Both the position numbers and the translations under genes were made by a program. Positions 34,002 through 42,573 of a stretch of 54,750 bases of DNA are shown in pieces. Where the stretch lies: contig JAJDAH010000017.1 of NCBI GenBank assembly GCA_029261965.1, positions 32,501 through 87,250 on the forward strand, read 5' to 3'. Within the stretch, counting starts at the first letter, position 1. Every line of letters begins with the position of its first letter. Under the pieces are notes generated by a model. The model saw nothing but the letters and a program-made list of their open reading frames with translations, was not told the origin of the DNA and did not search any database. The DNA comes from Polyangiaceae bacterium (GTDB taxonomy: Bacteria; Myxococcota_A; Polyangia; Polyangiales; Polyangiaceae).

Positions 34002-34838
34002 GTGAACGACAGAACCTACGTGCTTGGAACCCACCGCGCGGAGCTCGAGCGCCTCGAGCTTCAGCAGCGGATCTGGTCGTCGATGACGCAAAAGTTTCTC
34101 GATCGCCTCGAGATCCGAGAAGGCTGGCGTTGTCTCGACGTCGGGTGTGGGCCGGGTTTCGTTTCGCTCGAGCTGGCACGGCGCGTCGGTGCGCGCGGGC
34201 GAGTGGTGGCCGTCGATGCAGCAGAGCACTGGCTGGCTCATCTCGACGTCGAGGCTCGCTCGGCCGGCCTCGACAACATCGAAACGAGATCGGCGAGGAT
34301 CGAGCAGTTCGAGCACGAAGAGGGAGACTTCGACCTCGTGTTCAGTCGTTGGGTACTGTCGTTCCTCCCCGACGTCGCTTCGGTGGTGAAGCGACTCGGT
34401 AGCCTGCTTCGCCCCGGCGGCGTGCTCGCGATCGAGGACTACAACCACTACGGCGTGTCGCTGTTCCCCGAGAGCGCCGGCTTCGATGCCGCGATCCGGG
34501 CGACACGAGCCCTCTACGCGGCGGGTGGAGGGGACACGTGGGTCGCCGGGAGCTTGCCGGCACATTTTCGCGCCGCGGGGCTCGAAATGTTCGCCTACAC
34601 GCCGACGGTGATCTGCGGTGGGCCAGGTTCCCCGGCCTTCGAATGGGCGGATGCGTTTTTTCCCGCCTTCGTCGATACGTTCTGCGAACGCGGCTTGATG
34701 ACCGACGCGGAAAGGGAGCTGTTCCTCACAGATTGGGCCGAGCGTCGCGCCGATCCGACGAGCGTCTTTTTCTCGCCCACCGTCGTCGACGCCGCCGCAC
34801 GTCGCCCCATGGAAGCCACCCACCCCGCGACCGAATGA
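34002..34838 (+). CDS. Class I SAM-dependent methyltransferase
   Basis: The 278-residue protein has the SAM motif LDVGCGPGFVSLELA (~45-59), an acidic loop after strand 2 (VVAVDAAEHWL) and the post-motif RPGGVLAIEDYNHYG. It is of the general UbiE/arsenite-type fold, but the substrate cannot be read from sequence; the C-terminal ~100 residues are unlike common named families. GTG 34002 lies 33 bp after the kinase gene, possibly one operon. A strong hairpin follows its stop. Confidence 0.85.
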   Translation: MNDRTYVLGTHRAELERLELQQRIWSSMTQKFLDRLEIREGWRCLDVGCGPGFVSLELARRVGARGRVVAVDAAEHWLAHLDVEARSAGLDNIETRSARIEQFEHEEGDFDLVFSRWVLSFLPDVASVVKRLGSLLRPGGVLAIEDYNHYGVSLFPESAGFDAAIRATRALYAAGGGDTWVAGSLPAHFRAAGLEMFAYTPTVICGGPGSPAFEWADAFFPAFVDTFCERGLMTDAERELFLTDWAERRADPTSVFFSPTVVDAAARRPMEATHPATE

Positions 34839-34847
34839 GCGGACTCC

Positions 34848-34875
34848 AGAGATTTGGCCGCCTGGCCGAATCTCT
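34848..34875 (+). terminator. 12-bp perfect hairpin between methyltransferase and promoter
   Basis: agagatttggcc (34848-34859), loop gcct, ggccgaatctct (34864-34875): all 12 positions pair, one as U-G. It is followed by TT of the -35 box rather than a long T run. It most likely ends the upstream transcript, though it could also be a protein-binding palindrome abutting the promoter. Confidence 0.6.
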
Positions 34876-34904
34876 TTGACCACTACATAGTCCTACTCTA
34901 TAGT
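34876..34904 (+). promoter_or_regulatory. Sigma-70 promoter with embedded operator palindrome
   Basis: TTGACC (34876-34881), a 17-base spacer and TATAGT (34899-34904) form a strong promoter. The spacer and -10 box carry an inverted repeat, actacatag (34882-34890) with ctctatagt (34896-34904), 7 of 9 matching. A second small palindrome, tcagg-tg-cctga (34911-34922), lies near the start of transcription. A repressor is expected to bind here, controlling the acyl-CoA dehydrogenase operon. Confidence 0.6.
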
Positions 34905-35019
34905 TATGACTCAGGTGCCTGAATAATATTCGTTTTTTCGCTACTAAGGGCACGTTGACGCTCAGCAAACCCCCGTTTCCGCAGTCTTTTCCTGCGGCTG
35001 CTACTGAAGGAGATTCAAC

Positions 35020-36222
35020 ATGATCTCGTTCGACCCCACCGAGGACCAGCAGATGATCCTCGAGACCGTCGCCGAATTCGCCAAAACCACTCTCGCGCCC
35101 CGAGCGCGCGAGTTCGAGAAGGCGGGTGCAGTCGCCGAGGACGTGTGTCGATCCATCCAGGAAATGAGCCTGGCGATGGCGGCGATTCCGGAAGATCTCG
35201 GTGGCCAGGGCCTCGGCTTGTTGTCGGCAGTGCTCATCAACGAAGAGCTGGCTTACGGCGATCCCGCCGCGCCGTTCGGCATGCCCGGATTCGGCGGCTA
35301 TCTGCTCGCCGCCCTCGAGCTCGGCACGAAGGAGCAAGCTCGAGAGCTGATCGAGCCCTTTGCCGATCCCGAAGCCCACGAACAGTTTGGAGGAATCGCC
35401 TGGAGCGAGAAGAAAGCTCACCCCGAAAGACCGGGCTTTCAAACGACCGCAAAAAAGGACGGCGACTCCTGGGTCCTCGACGGTGAGAAGGCGTTCATCG
35501 GCAACGTCAAACGCGCCAAGACCTTCATCGTGTTCGCTCAGGTCGACGAGGCGGCGGGCTGGAGTGGCCTCGGCGCCTTCGTGGTGAACGCTGATGCGGT
35601 CGAGGTGACCGGCATGCACGAAACTCTCGGCCTCGACTGTGCTGGTTTCGGCGACATCAAGCTCGCGGGCGCAAAAGCCGAAGCGCGCCTCGAGGGCAAT
35701 GGAGACTTCACGAACTCCGTGATCCGGTTCTGGGCGAAATACGGCGTGCTCGTTGCCGCCCGCCAGGTGGGATTGAGTCGTGTGGCGTTCGACATCGCTC
35801 GGGAGTACTGCGACATTCGAAAAGCCTTCGGCAAGCCGATTGGCCACTTCCAGGCGGTGGCGTTCAACCTCGCCGACCGCCACATGGACGCCGAAGCCGC
35901 GCGCGAGCTCGTCCGGCGGGCTGCATGGGCTTGGGACCAGGGGAAAAAAGAAAAACGCGCGCTGTCGTACAGCGCTCAGGCGGTTGCGCAGGCCCACGAG
36001 GTGGCGATGCGCTGCGGCAACGATAGCGTGCAGCTACATGGCGGCGCCGGCTTCATGAGGGACGTCATCGTCGAGAAGTTGATGCGTGACGCCAAGCAAA
36101 TCGGACTCGCCGGGCCCACCGCCGAGCAGATGGATCAACTGCAAGCTGCCGTCGAGCTCGGGGCCGAGCTCGATCCGGCGCTCGTTCTGCCCACGCCGGA
36201 AGTCCAAGCGATCTTCACCTGA
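35020..36222 (+). CDS. Acyl-CoA dehydrogenase-family protein lacking the catalytic Glu
   Basis: The 400-residue protein follows GAAGGAG (35006-35012). It has the ACAD three-domain layout: N-terminal helices, beta domain (WSEKKAHPERPGFQTTAKKDGDSWVLDGEKAFIGN) and C-terminal helices with YCDIRKAFGKPIGHFQAVAFNLADRHMD and QLHGGAGFMRDVIVEKLMRDAK. The usual YEGTxxIQR segment carrying the catalytic base is replaced by IGLAGPTAEQMDQ, so this subunit is probably not catalytic alone. It sits immediately before a second ACAD that keeps the motif. Confidence 0.92.
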   Translation: MISFDPTEDQQMILETVAEFAKTTLAPRAREFEKAGAVAEDVCRSIQEMSLAMAAIPEDLGGQGLGLLSAVLINEELAYGDPAAPFGMPGFGGYLLAALELGTKEQARELIEPFADPEAHEQFGGIAWSEKKAHPERPGFQTTAKKDGDSWVLDGEKAFIGNVKRAKTFIVFAQVDEAAGWSGLGAFVVNADAVEVTGMHETLGLDCAGFGDIKLAGAKAEARLEGNGDFTNSVIRFWAKYGVLVAARQVGLSRVAFDIAREYCDIRKAFGKPIGHFQAVAFNLADRHMDAEAARELVRRAAWAWDQGKKEKRALSYSAQAVAQAHEVAMRCGNDSVQLHGGAGFMRDVIVEKLMRDAKQIGLAGPTAEQMDQLQAAVELGAELDPALVLPTPEVQAIFT

Positions 36223-36289
36223 GGGCTGTCGTCACCGACCCCCGCCCACCGACTCCGACAGCCCGTTAGCCAAGAAGAGAGATAGAGCC

Positions 36290-37510
36290 ATGATCGAGTT
36301 CGAGCTCACCGACAAACAGAACATGCTGCGCGAGACACTCGCCAGTCTCGGAAAAGACGTCATCCGGCCTCAGACCCTCGCCTGGGACCGGCAGAAAGCG
36401 GTCGACGAACAGTTCCTGCGAACCTTCTACACGATGCAGAGTTCGCTACGCGGCCCCGACAATCCGATGGAGGACTTTTACGAGGGAAAGAAGAAGCGTG
36501 ACCCCAGCAAACCGGTTCAGACCAACCGCACCGCCGTGGTCGGCTGCGAGATGCTGGCCTGGGCGGACGCTTCGATCATGCTGAGCTTGCCGGGCCCAGG
36601 GTTGGGTGGCCCGCCAGTGCGCGCCAGCGGAACTTCCGAACAGAAGGAACGCTTCTTCGGCATCTTCAAGAACATGGACGACGAGCTCCGCTGGGGCGCC
36701 TACGGGTTGACCGAGCCCGGCGCAGGGAGCGACGTGGCGAGTATTCGTACGAGCTGCAAGAAGGACGGCGACGCCTACATCCTCAACGGACGCAAGTGTT
36801 ACATCACCATGGGAGGACGCGCGTCGTGGGTCGTCATCTTCGCGACCGTCGACCCGGCCCTCGGCCGCGCAGGGCAGCGGGCTTTTGTCGTGGAGAAGGG
36901 CACGCCGGGTTTCTTCGTCGGCAAGCTCGAGGACAAGATGGGCCTCAGGGCGAACGAAACTGCAGAGCTCGTTCTCGAGGACTGTCGTGTGCCGGTGGCG
37001 AACCTACTTGGAGGCGAAGAGAAGTACGAAACCAAAGAGGGTTTCATGACCGCCATGAAGACGTTCGACGCGACTCGCCCAATGGTCGCGGCGATGGCGG
37101 TCGGCATCGGACGCGCGGCCTACGAATACGCGCGCGACTTCGTCAAAGAAAACTACATGCTCTCACGACCGATCCCGAGATACGCGGCGATTGTCGAGCG
37201 GTTGGCGCGTATGAACCGAAACCTCGAAGCCGCGCGCATTTTGGTTTGGAAGAGCGTGGCGATGGCGGACCATCACCAGCCCAACGCCAAAGAGGCGAGC
37301 ATGGGCAAGGCCCTCGCTGGCCAGGCCGCGATCAACGCTTGCGTCGAAGCGATCGAGATCTGTGGTGCTCACGGATCGTTGAAAACCGACCATGCGCTGC
37401 TCGAAAAATGGTTCCGAGACATCAAGGTGTACGACATCTTCGAAGGCACGGGACAGATCCAGCGCATCGTGATCAGCAAGCGGTTGTTGACGGATTTGAA
37501 GTCGTTCTGA
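36290..37510 (+). CDS. Acyl-CoA dehydrogenase, catalytic partner
   Basis: The 406-residue protein has the FAD/substrate stretch YGLTEPGAGSDVASIRT, the KCYITMGG loop and the C-terminal DIFEGTGQIQRIVISK with the catalytic Glu. ATG 36290 sits 67 bp after the first ACAD; the frame open upstream overlaps that gene and is not used. It oxidises an acyl-CoA to the enoyl-CoA, passing electrons to ETF. With its inactive-looking neighbour it may form a heterotetramer, as in steroid side-chain ACADs of actinobacteria. Confidence 0.93.
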   Translation: MIEFELTDKQNMLRETLASLGKDVIRPQTLAWDRQKAVDEQFLRTFYTMQSSLRGPDNPMEDFYEGKKKRDPSKPVQTNRTAVVGCEMLAWADASIMLSLPGPGLGGPPVRASGTSEQKERFFGIFKNMDDELRWGAYGLTEPGAGSDVASIRTSCKKDGDAYILNGRKCYITMGGRASWVVIFATVDPALGRAGQRAFVVEKGTPGFFVGKLEDKMGLRANETAELVLEDCRVPVANLLGGEEKYETKEGFMTAMKTFDATRPMVAAMAVGIGRAAYEYARDFVKENYMLSRPIPRYAAIVERLARMNRNLEAARILVWKSVAMADHHQPNAKEASMGKALAGQAAINACVEAIEICGAHGSLKTDHALLEKWFRDIKVYDIFEGTGQIQRIVISKRLLTDLKSF

Positions 37511-38249
37511 CGAGCGGCTCGCTCAGCACGAGACGATCTGCGGCGAGTAGCAGGCCGGCGATTCGCTTCGCCACGGCCGGCGTGCGGACGCCGACGGCGT
37601 TCATCGTCCTTGCGTGGTCGACGAGCGCGATCGTCGCCGCACCGGCTCCGACCGACCAGAGACAGGATCTATAGGCGAGGCGGCTCCACGTCGTCGTGGC
37701 TTGCGTGCGAAAGAACTCGACGTGGAACTCGAGGTGGAAGCGCTCGTCGCGCACCATCTCGCCGATGGCCGAGCGGAGCGAGCCGTGGGGCAGGCCGCGA
37801 CGCAGCGAGCCGTAGAACGCTAGCCCGATGATTTCGGCGACCAAGAGGACCAAGAGTTTGAAGCGCACACCGAAGAGCCGGCGTACGACCGTGAAGACAC
37901 GACTCGTCCAATTGGATCTTGCGAGATCGCCGTCGAGGGCGCGAACCATCAACTGGAGCATTCGGGCGTGCCTGCCTTCTTCCCGGACGAACAGCCCGAC
38001 CGAGTGACGGTAGTCGTCGTCGATACCAGGCAAATGAGCGTCCCGGACCTGTTGCACGATGCGCCCCTCTCCGCATTCACCGAGGTGAAAGATCCCGAGC
38101 GATCGGATGAGAAGTTCGCGGGCGTGGTCCTCGAACATGTCGGCGCAGGGGCGAATCATCGGCAATGGCCGATGGCGTTGAGATTCGAAATGCGAGCGCC
38201 AGCTCGTCCAGCTCGGCTTGCTAGTCTCGGGATCTTCGATTGAGTTCAT
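37473..38249 (-). CDS. Diiron ferritin-like protein
   Basis: The 258-residue, four-helix-type protein has two E...ExxH half-sites: Glu61 (GECGEGR), Glu91-His94 (REEGRHARML), Glu139 (LLVAEIIG) and Glu169-His172 (RDERFHLEFH). This is the ligand set of ferritin-like diiron oxidases. A hydrophobic helix (KLLVLLVAEIIGLAF) might associate with membrane. Oxygen activation or oxidation of a lipid-like substrate is possible. ATG 38249 is preceded by AAGGAAG. Its 3' end overlaps the ACAD gene by 38 bp, convergent. Confidence 0.82.
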   Translation of the reverse strand: MNSIEDPETSKPSWTSWRSHFESQRHRPLPMIRPCADMFEDHARELLIRSLGIFHLGECGEGRIVQQVRDAHLPGIDDDYRHSVGLFVREEGRHARMLQLMVRALDGDLARSNWTSRVFTVVRRLFGVRFKLLVLLVAEIIGLAFYGSLRRGLPHGSLRSAIGEMVRDERFHLEFHVEFFRTQATTTWSRLAYRSCLWSVGAGAATIALVDHARTMNAVGVRTPAVAKRIAGLLLAADRLVLSEPLVRTTSNPSTTAC

Positions 38250-38446
38250 GGGCTTCCTTTCGATGTCTTCGTTCGTGGGCACCCAGGAAACGCTGACGAT
38301 GAGCAGAACGCGTGAACCGTACGGGGGGCTTCGGGGGAGAAACCGTGCAGGCTCCGGGTTCAATACGAGGCGGTTTGGTGCAAAGCGGTGAACAAAGGGG
38401 TAACCTTTTGTCTGGCGGCGTGCGCACTACGGTCGGGAGGTGACTC

Positions 38447-39796
38447 GTGATTCGACGCATCGACTTGGTTCTGTTTTCGGCCCTCACGTTGGCTACGAGC
38501 TCGCTCGCCCACGCTCAAGGCGCGTCCTGCGGCACGGAAATCTGCCCGTCGGTTCCGCCGCCCCCCGCGTGCAAGACCGTCAACGAGAACTTCACCGACA
38601 TCGGATGCCCGCCGGACTTCGATGCGGATCCCGATCTCGAGTTCTGCTTCGAAGACAGTGTGCCGAGCGGCAGCAGCTTTCCGAGCCTGGACGGGAACGA
38701 CGATCAAATCTTCGTGCTCGGCAGCGACAGCCGGCAGCAAGATTGCGGCATCGTCCGTGTGAAGGAGACCGGCTACTACGCCATCTTCGACTCGGAGCTG
38801 AGCGAGAGTTGTGCGGACCAGCTCGACGAGACCGGCTACTTGACGGTGCACAACGCCTGCAACGGTGACGGGTACGCGACCACGCGGAACGTGGGCGAAC
38901 GGTTCTTGGTGCCGGACCAGGACAACACCGGTGCTGGATGCACGGCTGACTCCGAGTGCGATCCCGATCAGGTTTGTCGCGAAGGAAACAACCACGGAAA
39001 TTGCTGCGTGCCGGCGGAGCCGGTGTTCATGGGCACGTTCCTCTTGGTGGAGGGCGAGGACAACGTCATCTGCATCAATCACTGGTGTCAGGAGTGGGAG
39101 GACTTGGCGGCTCAGGACCCCGCGACCTACGAGGACGTGTTCGTCCACGACACCGATGATGCGTCGAACAACTGCGTGTCCGCAGACTCGATTCATTTCA
39201 AGATCGCCGCGACGACGGTCGCCTGCCGGCAGGAGGGCTTCCTTCAGCAGTGCGCGGGCGGTTGCGACAACGGGGAGTGCAAACCTCACCCTTGCGTCGA
39301 GGCTAATTGCCCGGATTTCTGCCGGATGGATTCGACCGGAGCGGTGCAGTGTCTCGACACGAACCCGTGCAACGGATTCGTCTGTGAGCACGGCTGTGCA
39401 TTTGGACTGTGTTTGCAGGGGCCGGATGCTCGGGGCGAGGACCGGGACATGGATGGCTTCGTGGACGTGAGCGACTGCGATGACACCGACGCCGACGTTA
39501 ACCCCGGAGAGTCCGAGGTGTGCGGCAACGGCAAGGACGACAACTGCAACGGGCAAATAGACGATTGCGGAGGTCCCGTGTTCACCGATGGTGGCCTCAG
39601 TCCAACCGTGGATGGGGGAGGCAATCCGGCGGGGAGTGATGGCGGTGCGGACCCGGGCAGCGACAGCAGCTGCGGGTGTCGCGCGGTCGGTGGAGAGGAC
39701 GCTTCGCTCGGAGGCCTCGGCTTGTTGTGGATGTCGGTCGTCGCTGCCCGCTGGAGTCGCCGTCGTTCTCGCGGACCAGGCCCCCGACCCAGGTAG
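38447..39796 (+). CDS. Cys-rich secreted protein with MopE-like motif and MYXO-CTERM tail
   Basis: The 449-residue protein starts at GTG 38447 behind GGGAGG (38435-38440), with a signal ending LAHAQG. It is rich in Cys (over 30) and has a DRDMDGFVDVSDCDDTDADV repeat, a MopE-type Asp-rich calcium-binding-like motif with NGKDDNCNGQIDD. The C-terminus has SCGCRAVGG, a helix (GLGLLWMSVVAARW) and RRRSR, a clear MYXO-CTERM sorting signal. It is surface-anchored or released; ligand unknown. Confidence 0.88.
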   Translation: MIRRIDLVLFSALTLATSSLAHAQGASCGTEICPSVPPPPACKTVNENFTDIGCPPDFDADPDLEFCFEDSVPSGSSFPSLDGNDDQIFVLGSDSRQQDCGIVRVKETGYYAIFDSELSESCADQLDETGYLTVHNACNGDGYATTRNVGERFLVPDQDNTGAGCTADSECDPDQVCREGNNHGNCCVPAEPVFMGTFLLVEGEDNVICINHWCQEWEDLAAQDPATYEDVFVHDTDDASNNCVSADSIHFKIAATTVACRQEGFLQQCAGGCDNGECKPHPCVEANCPDFCRMDSTGAVQCLDTNPCNGFVCEHGCAFGLCLQGPDARGEDRDMDGFVDVSDCDDTDADVNPGESEVCGNGKDDNCNGQIDDCGGPVFTDGGLSPTVDGGGNPAGSDGGADPGSDSSCGCRAVGGEDASLGGLGLLWMSVVAARWSRRRSRGPGPRPR

Positions 39797-39812
39797 ATGT
39801 GAGCGCCGGCCC

Positions 39813-41735
39813 ATGGGGGATTCGACTGACGGTGAGTTCGGCGACGAGCTCGAGGAGCAGACGCGGGTCGACCGCCGCCGCTATCGAACCGAGCCCCCAC
39901 TGAATCCGCGGGCAGAAGTCGAAGAAGAGCCGCCGAGTCTTCCGCCACCCCCGTCGTCGGACGAGCCCCCGAGCGTTCGAAGTCCGCCGAGCGTCGGCGA
40001 AACGACGAGCGAGGCCGATGATCTCGACGGGGATCGGCCGAGCGAAGCGACGATTCGTCACGCCAGTTTGGGGGCACCGACCCAGGCAGATTTTGGCTCG
40101 AGCACGATTACCTCCGCTGGAACGTCGACGATCTTGTCGCACGACGCGCTCGTTCAGGAGCGGCGCCTCCAGGGTCTGAACGGTCTGAAAATGACCGTCG
40201 TCATCGCGCTTCTCTGCGGCGCGGCGCTTCAATTTTCCCGGGTGCGCACGCCGACCCACTATTACGCCACCGCGGCGATCCTGCTGCTCGCGGTGGTGGC
40301 CAGTTGGCAGTACGTTCAGCTCCGCCGGGGTGCCACGAGTGCCGTGTCGAATTCGAGCGCGCTCGTCGGTGTGGCTTCGGCGTTCGTCACGATCGCGGCC
40401 ATCGCGCACGTCGGGGTGCTCTCGCCGGTCTGCATCGTTCTGGCCGTGAGCGTGTACTTCTTCGGGCTGAGTGACATGCAGGGGCGCGCATGGCTCGTGT
40501 ATCTTGCGTCGGCGTTGGGCTACGCATTTGTCGCCGGCCTGGCGATCGCCGGCGTTCTGCCGCTGACAAAATCGGTGTTGCCGCTGGCGGAAGAGAACAT
40601 TCGCGGAGTCGTCATTTTGGGCGGTGTGGTCGAGGTCGTTCTAGCCGGCACGTTCGCGCTCGCGCGGATGGGGAGAAAAACGACACTCCAGGCCATGGAG
40701 CAGCTCGAAAGCGCTCGGCGGGAGATCCGCCAGCGCGAAGCGCTGCTCGAAGAGGCAAGAGAGGAGCTCGACCGAGCGCTCGACGTCGGCAAGGTCGGTC
40801 GTTTCACCGGTCAAGACGTCGGACCGTACATCGCTCACGAGGTCATCGGCCGAGGCGGCATGGGCGAGGTGTACCGGGCCATCGATCGTCAGAACGGCGC
40901 GGAGCTCGCGCTCAAGATTCTTCATCCGCAGTTGCAAGACGACGAAGATCACGTGCGGCGATTCTTCCGCGAAGCCAAGATCTCGAGCGACCTTCATTCG
41001 CCGAACATCGTCGAGGTGCTCGGCAGCGGGCACGCCGCGGACGGGTCTCCGTACTTGGCCATGGAGCTCTTGATCGGCGAGAGCCTGGCGCAGCTGTTGC
41101 GGCGACAGCGACGCCTGAAGGTTCGTGACATCGCCACGCTGGTGTCGCAAATCGCTCAGGCGCTCACTGTCGCGCAAGAAGCCGACATCGTTCATCGCGA
41201 TCTCAAGCCGCAGAACCTGTTTCGGACCAAAAACGGCGTGTGGAAGGTCCTCGATTTCGGGGTCTCCAAGATCGTCGGGGCTTCGGTCACCCTCGCGGGC
41301 GGAGAGATCATCGGTACGCCGAGCTACATGTCGCCGGAGCAGGCTCGCGGCCTCGCCGTCGACCACCGCTCGGACGTTTTTTCGTTGGGTTCGATCGTGT
41401 ATCGCGCCTTCACCGGGCGCCCGGCGTTCTACGCGCCGGATCCGATCGCCGTCTTGTACAACGTGATGGAGTCGATGCCCGTGCGCCCGTGTGAACTCGT
41501 CAAGGCCGACACCGACATCGATTTGGCGCTTGCGCTGGCCATGGCCAAAGATCGCGAGCGGCGGTTGCGTTCGGCCACGAGCTTCGCCGCCGCGCTGCAC
41601 GATGCGGCGAGAGGCGAGCTCGACGATCGCCTCCGTGAGGCGGCCCACGCGCTCTTGCACCAGTTTCCTTGGGCGGCCGAGGCTGTCGACGCCGAGGCGA
41701 TGAGTGAGCGCCCGCCGCCCGCCAGCATGAAGTAG
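39813..41735 (+). CDS. Membrane Ser/Thr protein kinase with six N-terminal helices
   Basis: The 640-residue protein runs in this order: an acidic Pro/Ser-rich N-tail (1-125), six membrane helices (126-285), a coiled coil (~290-325, QLESARREIRQREALLEEAREELDRA), then a Hanks kinase domain. The kinase has GRGGMGEVYRA, Lys368, HRDLKPQN (461), DFGVSK (481) and SPEQAR, all intact. This reverses the usual PknB order and resembles a receptor with a 6-helix membrane sensor. ATG 39813 is chosen because it gives an uninterrupted N-tail. Confidence 0.92.
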   Translation: MGDSTDGEFGDELEEQTRVDRRRYRTEPPLNPRAEVEEEPPSLPPPPSSDEPPSVRSPPSVGETTSEADDLDGDRPSEATIRHASLGAPTQADFGSSTITSAGTSTILSHDALVQERRLQGLNGLKMTVVIALLCGAALQFSRVRTPTHYYATAAILLLAVVASWQYVQLRRGATSAVSNSSALVGVASAFVTIAAIAHVGVLSPVCIVLAVSVYFFGLSDMQGRAWLVYLASALGYAFVAGLAIAGVLPLTKSVLPLAEENIRGVVILGGVVEVVLAGTFALARMGRKTTLQAMEQLESARREIRQREALLEEAREELDRALDVGKVGRFTGQDVGPYIAHEVIGRGGMGEVYRAIDRQNGAELALKILHPQLQDDEDHVRRFFREAKISSDLHSPNIVEVLGSGHAADGSPYLAMELLIGESLAQLLRRQRRLKVRDIATLVSQIAQALTVAQEADIVHRDLKPQNLFRTKNGVWKVLDFGVSKIVGASVTLAGGEIIGTPSYMSPEQARGLAVDHRSDVFSLGSIVYRAFTGRPAFYAPDPIAVLYNVMESMPVRPCELVKADTDIDLALALAMAKDRERRLRSATSFAAALHDAARGELDDRLREAAHALLHQFPWAAEAVDAEAMSERPPPASMK

Positions 41736-41744
41736 CTTCGCTCG

Positions 41745-42548
41745 GTGTCCGACTTCCATCGTCGTTATGGCCCCTGGGCGCTGGTCGCGGGCGCGTCGGA
41801 AGGTTTGGGCGAAGAGTTCGTGCGACAGCTCGCCTGGCGAGGGATCGACGTGGTGGCCCTGGCCGAAAAACCCGAACCGCTAGCGCAGGTCTGCGAGGGC
41901 ATTGCGGCGTCCCATGGCGTGGCCGTTCGGTCAGTCGTGGCGGATCTGCGTGACGCAAACGCAGCGGACGTCGTTCGACGCGAGACCCGCGACATCGATG
42001 TCGGTCTCGTGGTCTACAACGCGGCCCATGCCGAAGTCGGTACGTTCGTCGAACAGTCTCTCGAGTCGAAGCTCGCGACAATCGACGTGAACTGCCGCGG
42101 ACCCGCGCGCCTCGTGCACGAGCTCGCGCCCCGTCTCGTCGAACGAGGTCGTGGCGGAATCATCCTGTTGTCCTCGATGGCAGGCCGGCAAGGCACGCCG
42201 CTCGTCGCCACCTATGCGGCGAGCAAGGCCTTCAATCTGGTGCTCGCGGAGTCGCTCTACGAGGAGCTTCGACCCCGGGGTGTCGACGTGCTCGGGTGGT
42301 GCCCCGGCGCGACCGACACGCCGGGATACCGCAGAAGTCGACCTCGGGACGACGGGTTCTTCGCGCCTCCAGTCATGGCCGTGCAGCCGGTGGTGCGGGA
42401 GGCTCTCGAAGCGCTGGGGCAACGACCGAGCGGCGTCGCCGGCGGCGCGAATCGTCTGAGCTCGATGCTCCTCGGCGCGATGCCTCGACGCTGGGCGGTC
42501 GGCATCGTCGGCCGCGCGATGAATCGTCGATACCCCCGCGACTCGTGA
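41745..42548 (+). CDS. Short-chain dehydrogenase/reductase
   Basis: The 267-residue protein has the Rossmann loop GASEGLGEEF and NAA motif, plus the catalytic Ser-Tyr-Lys set in SSMAGRQGTPLVATYAASKAF, so it is an active-looking NAD(P)-dependent oxidoreductase. The C-terminal basic/hydrophobic tail (SMLLGAMPRRWAVGIVGRAMNRRYP) is typical of lipid-acting SDRs. The substrate is unknown. GTG 41745 is 9 bp after the kinase gene. Confidence 0.88.
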   Translation: MSDFHRRYGPWALVAGASEGLGEEFVRQLAWRGIDVVALAEKPEPLAQVCEGIAASHGVAVRSVVADLRDANAADVVRRETRDIDVGLVVYNAAHAEVGTFVEQSLESKLATIDVNCRGPARLVHELAPRLVERGRGGIILLSSMAGRQGTPLVATYAASKAFNLVLAESLYEELRPRGVDVLGWCPGATDTPGYRRSRPRDDGFFAPPVMAVQPVVREALEALGQRPSGVAGGANRLSSMLLGAMPRRWAVGIVGRAMNRRYPRDS

Positions 42549-42573
42549 GCTTCGATGCGGCTAGACTTGGCGG

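Noticed and set aside
34002-34838. Specific naming of the methyltransferase (e.g. UbiE or arsenite type)
   Set aside because: Only the general SAM fold is supported; the C-terminal part lacks diagnostic residues.
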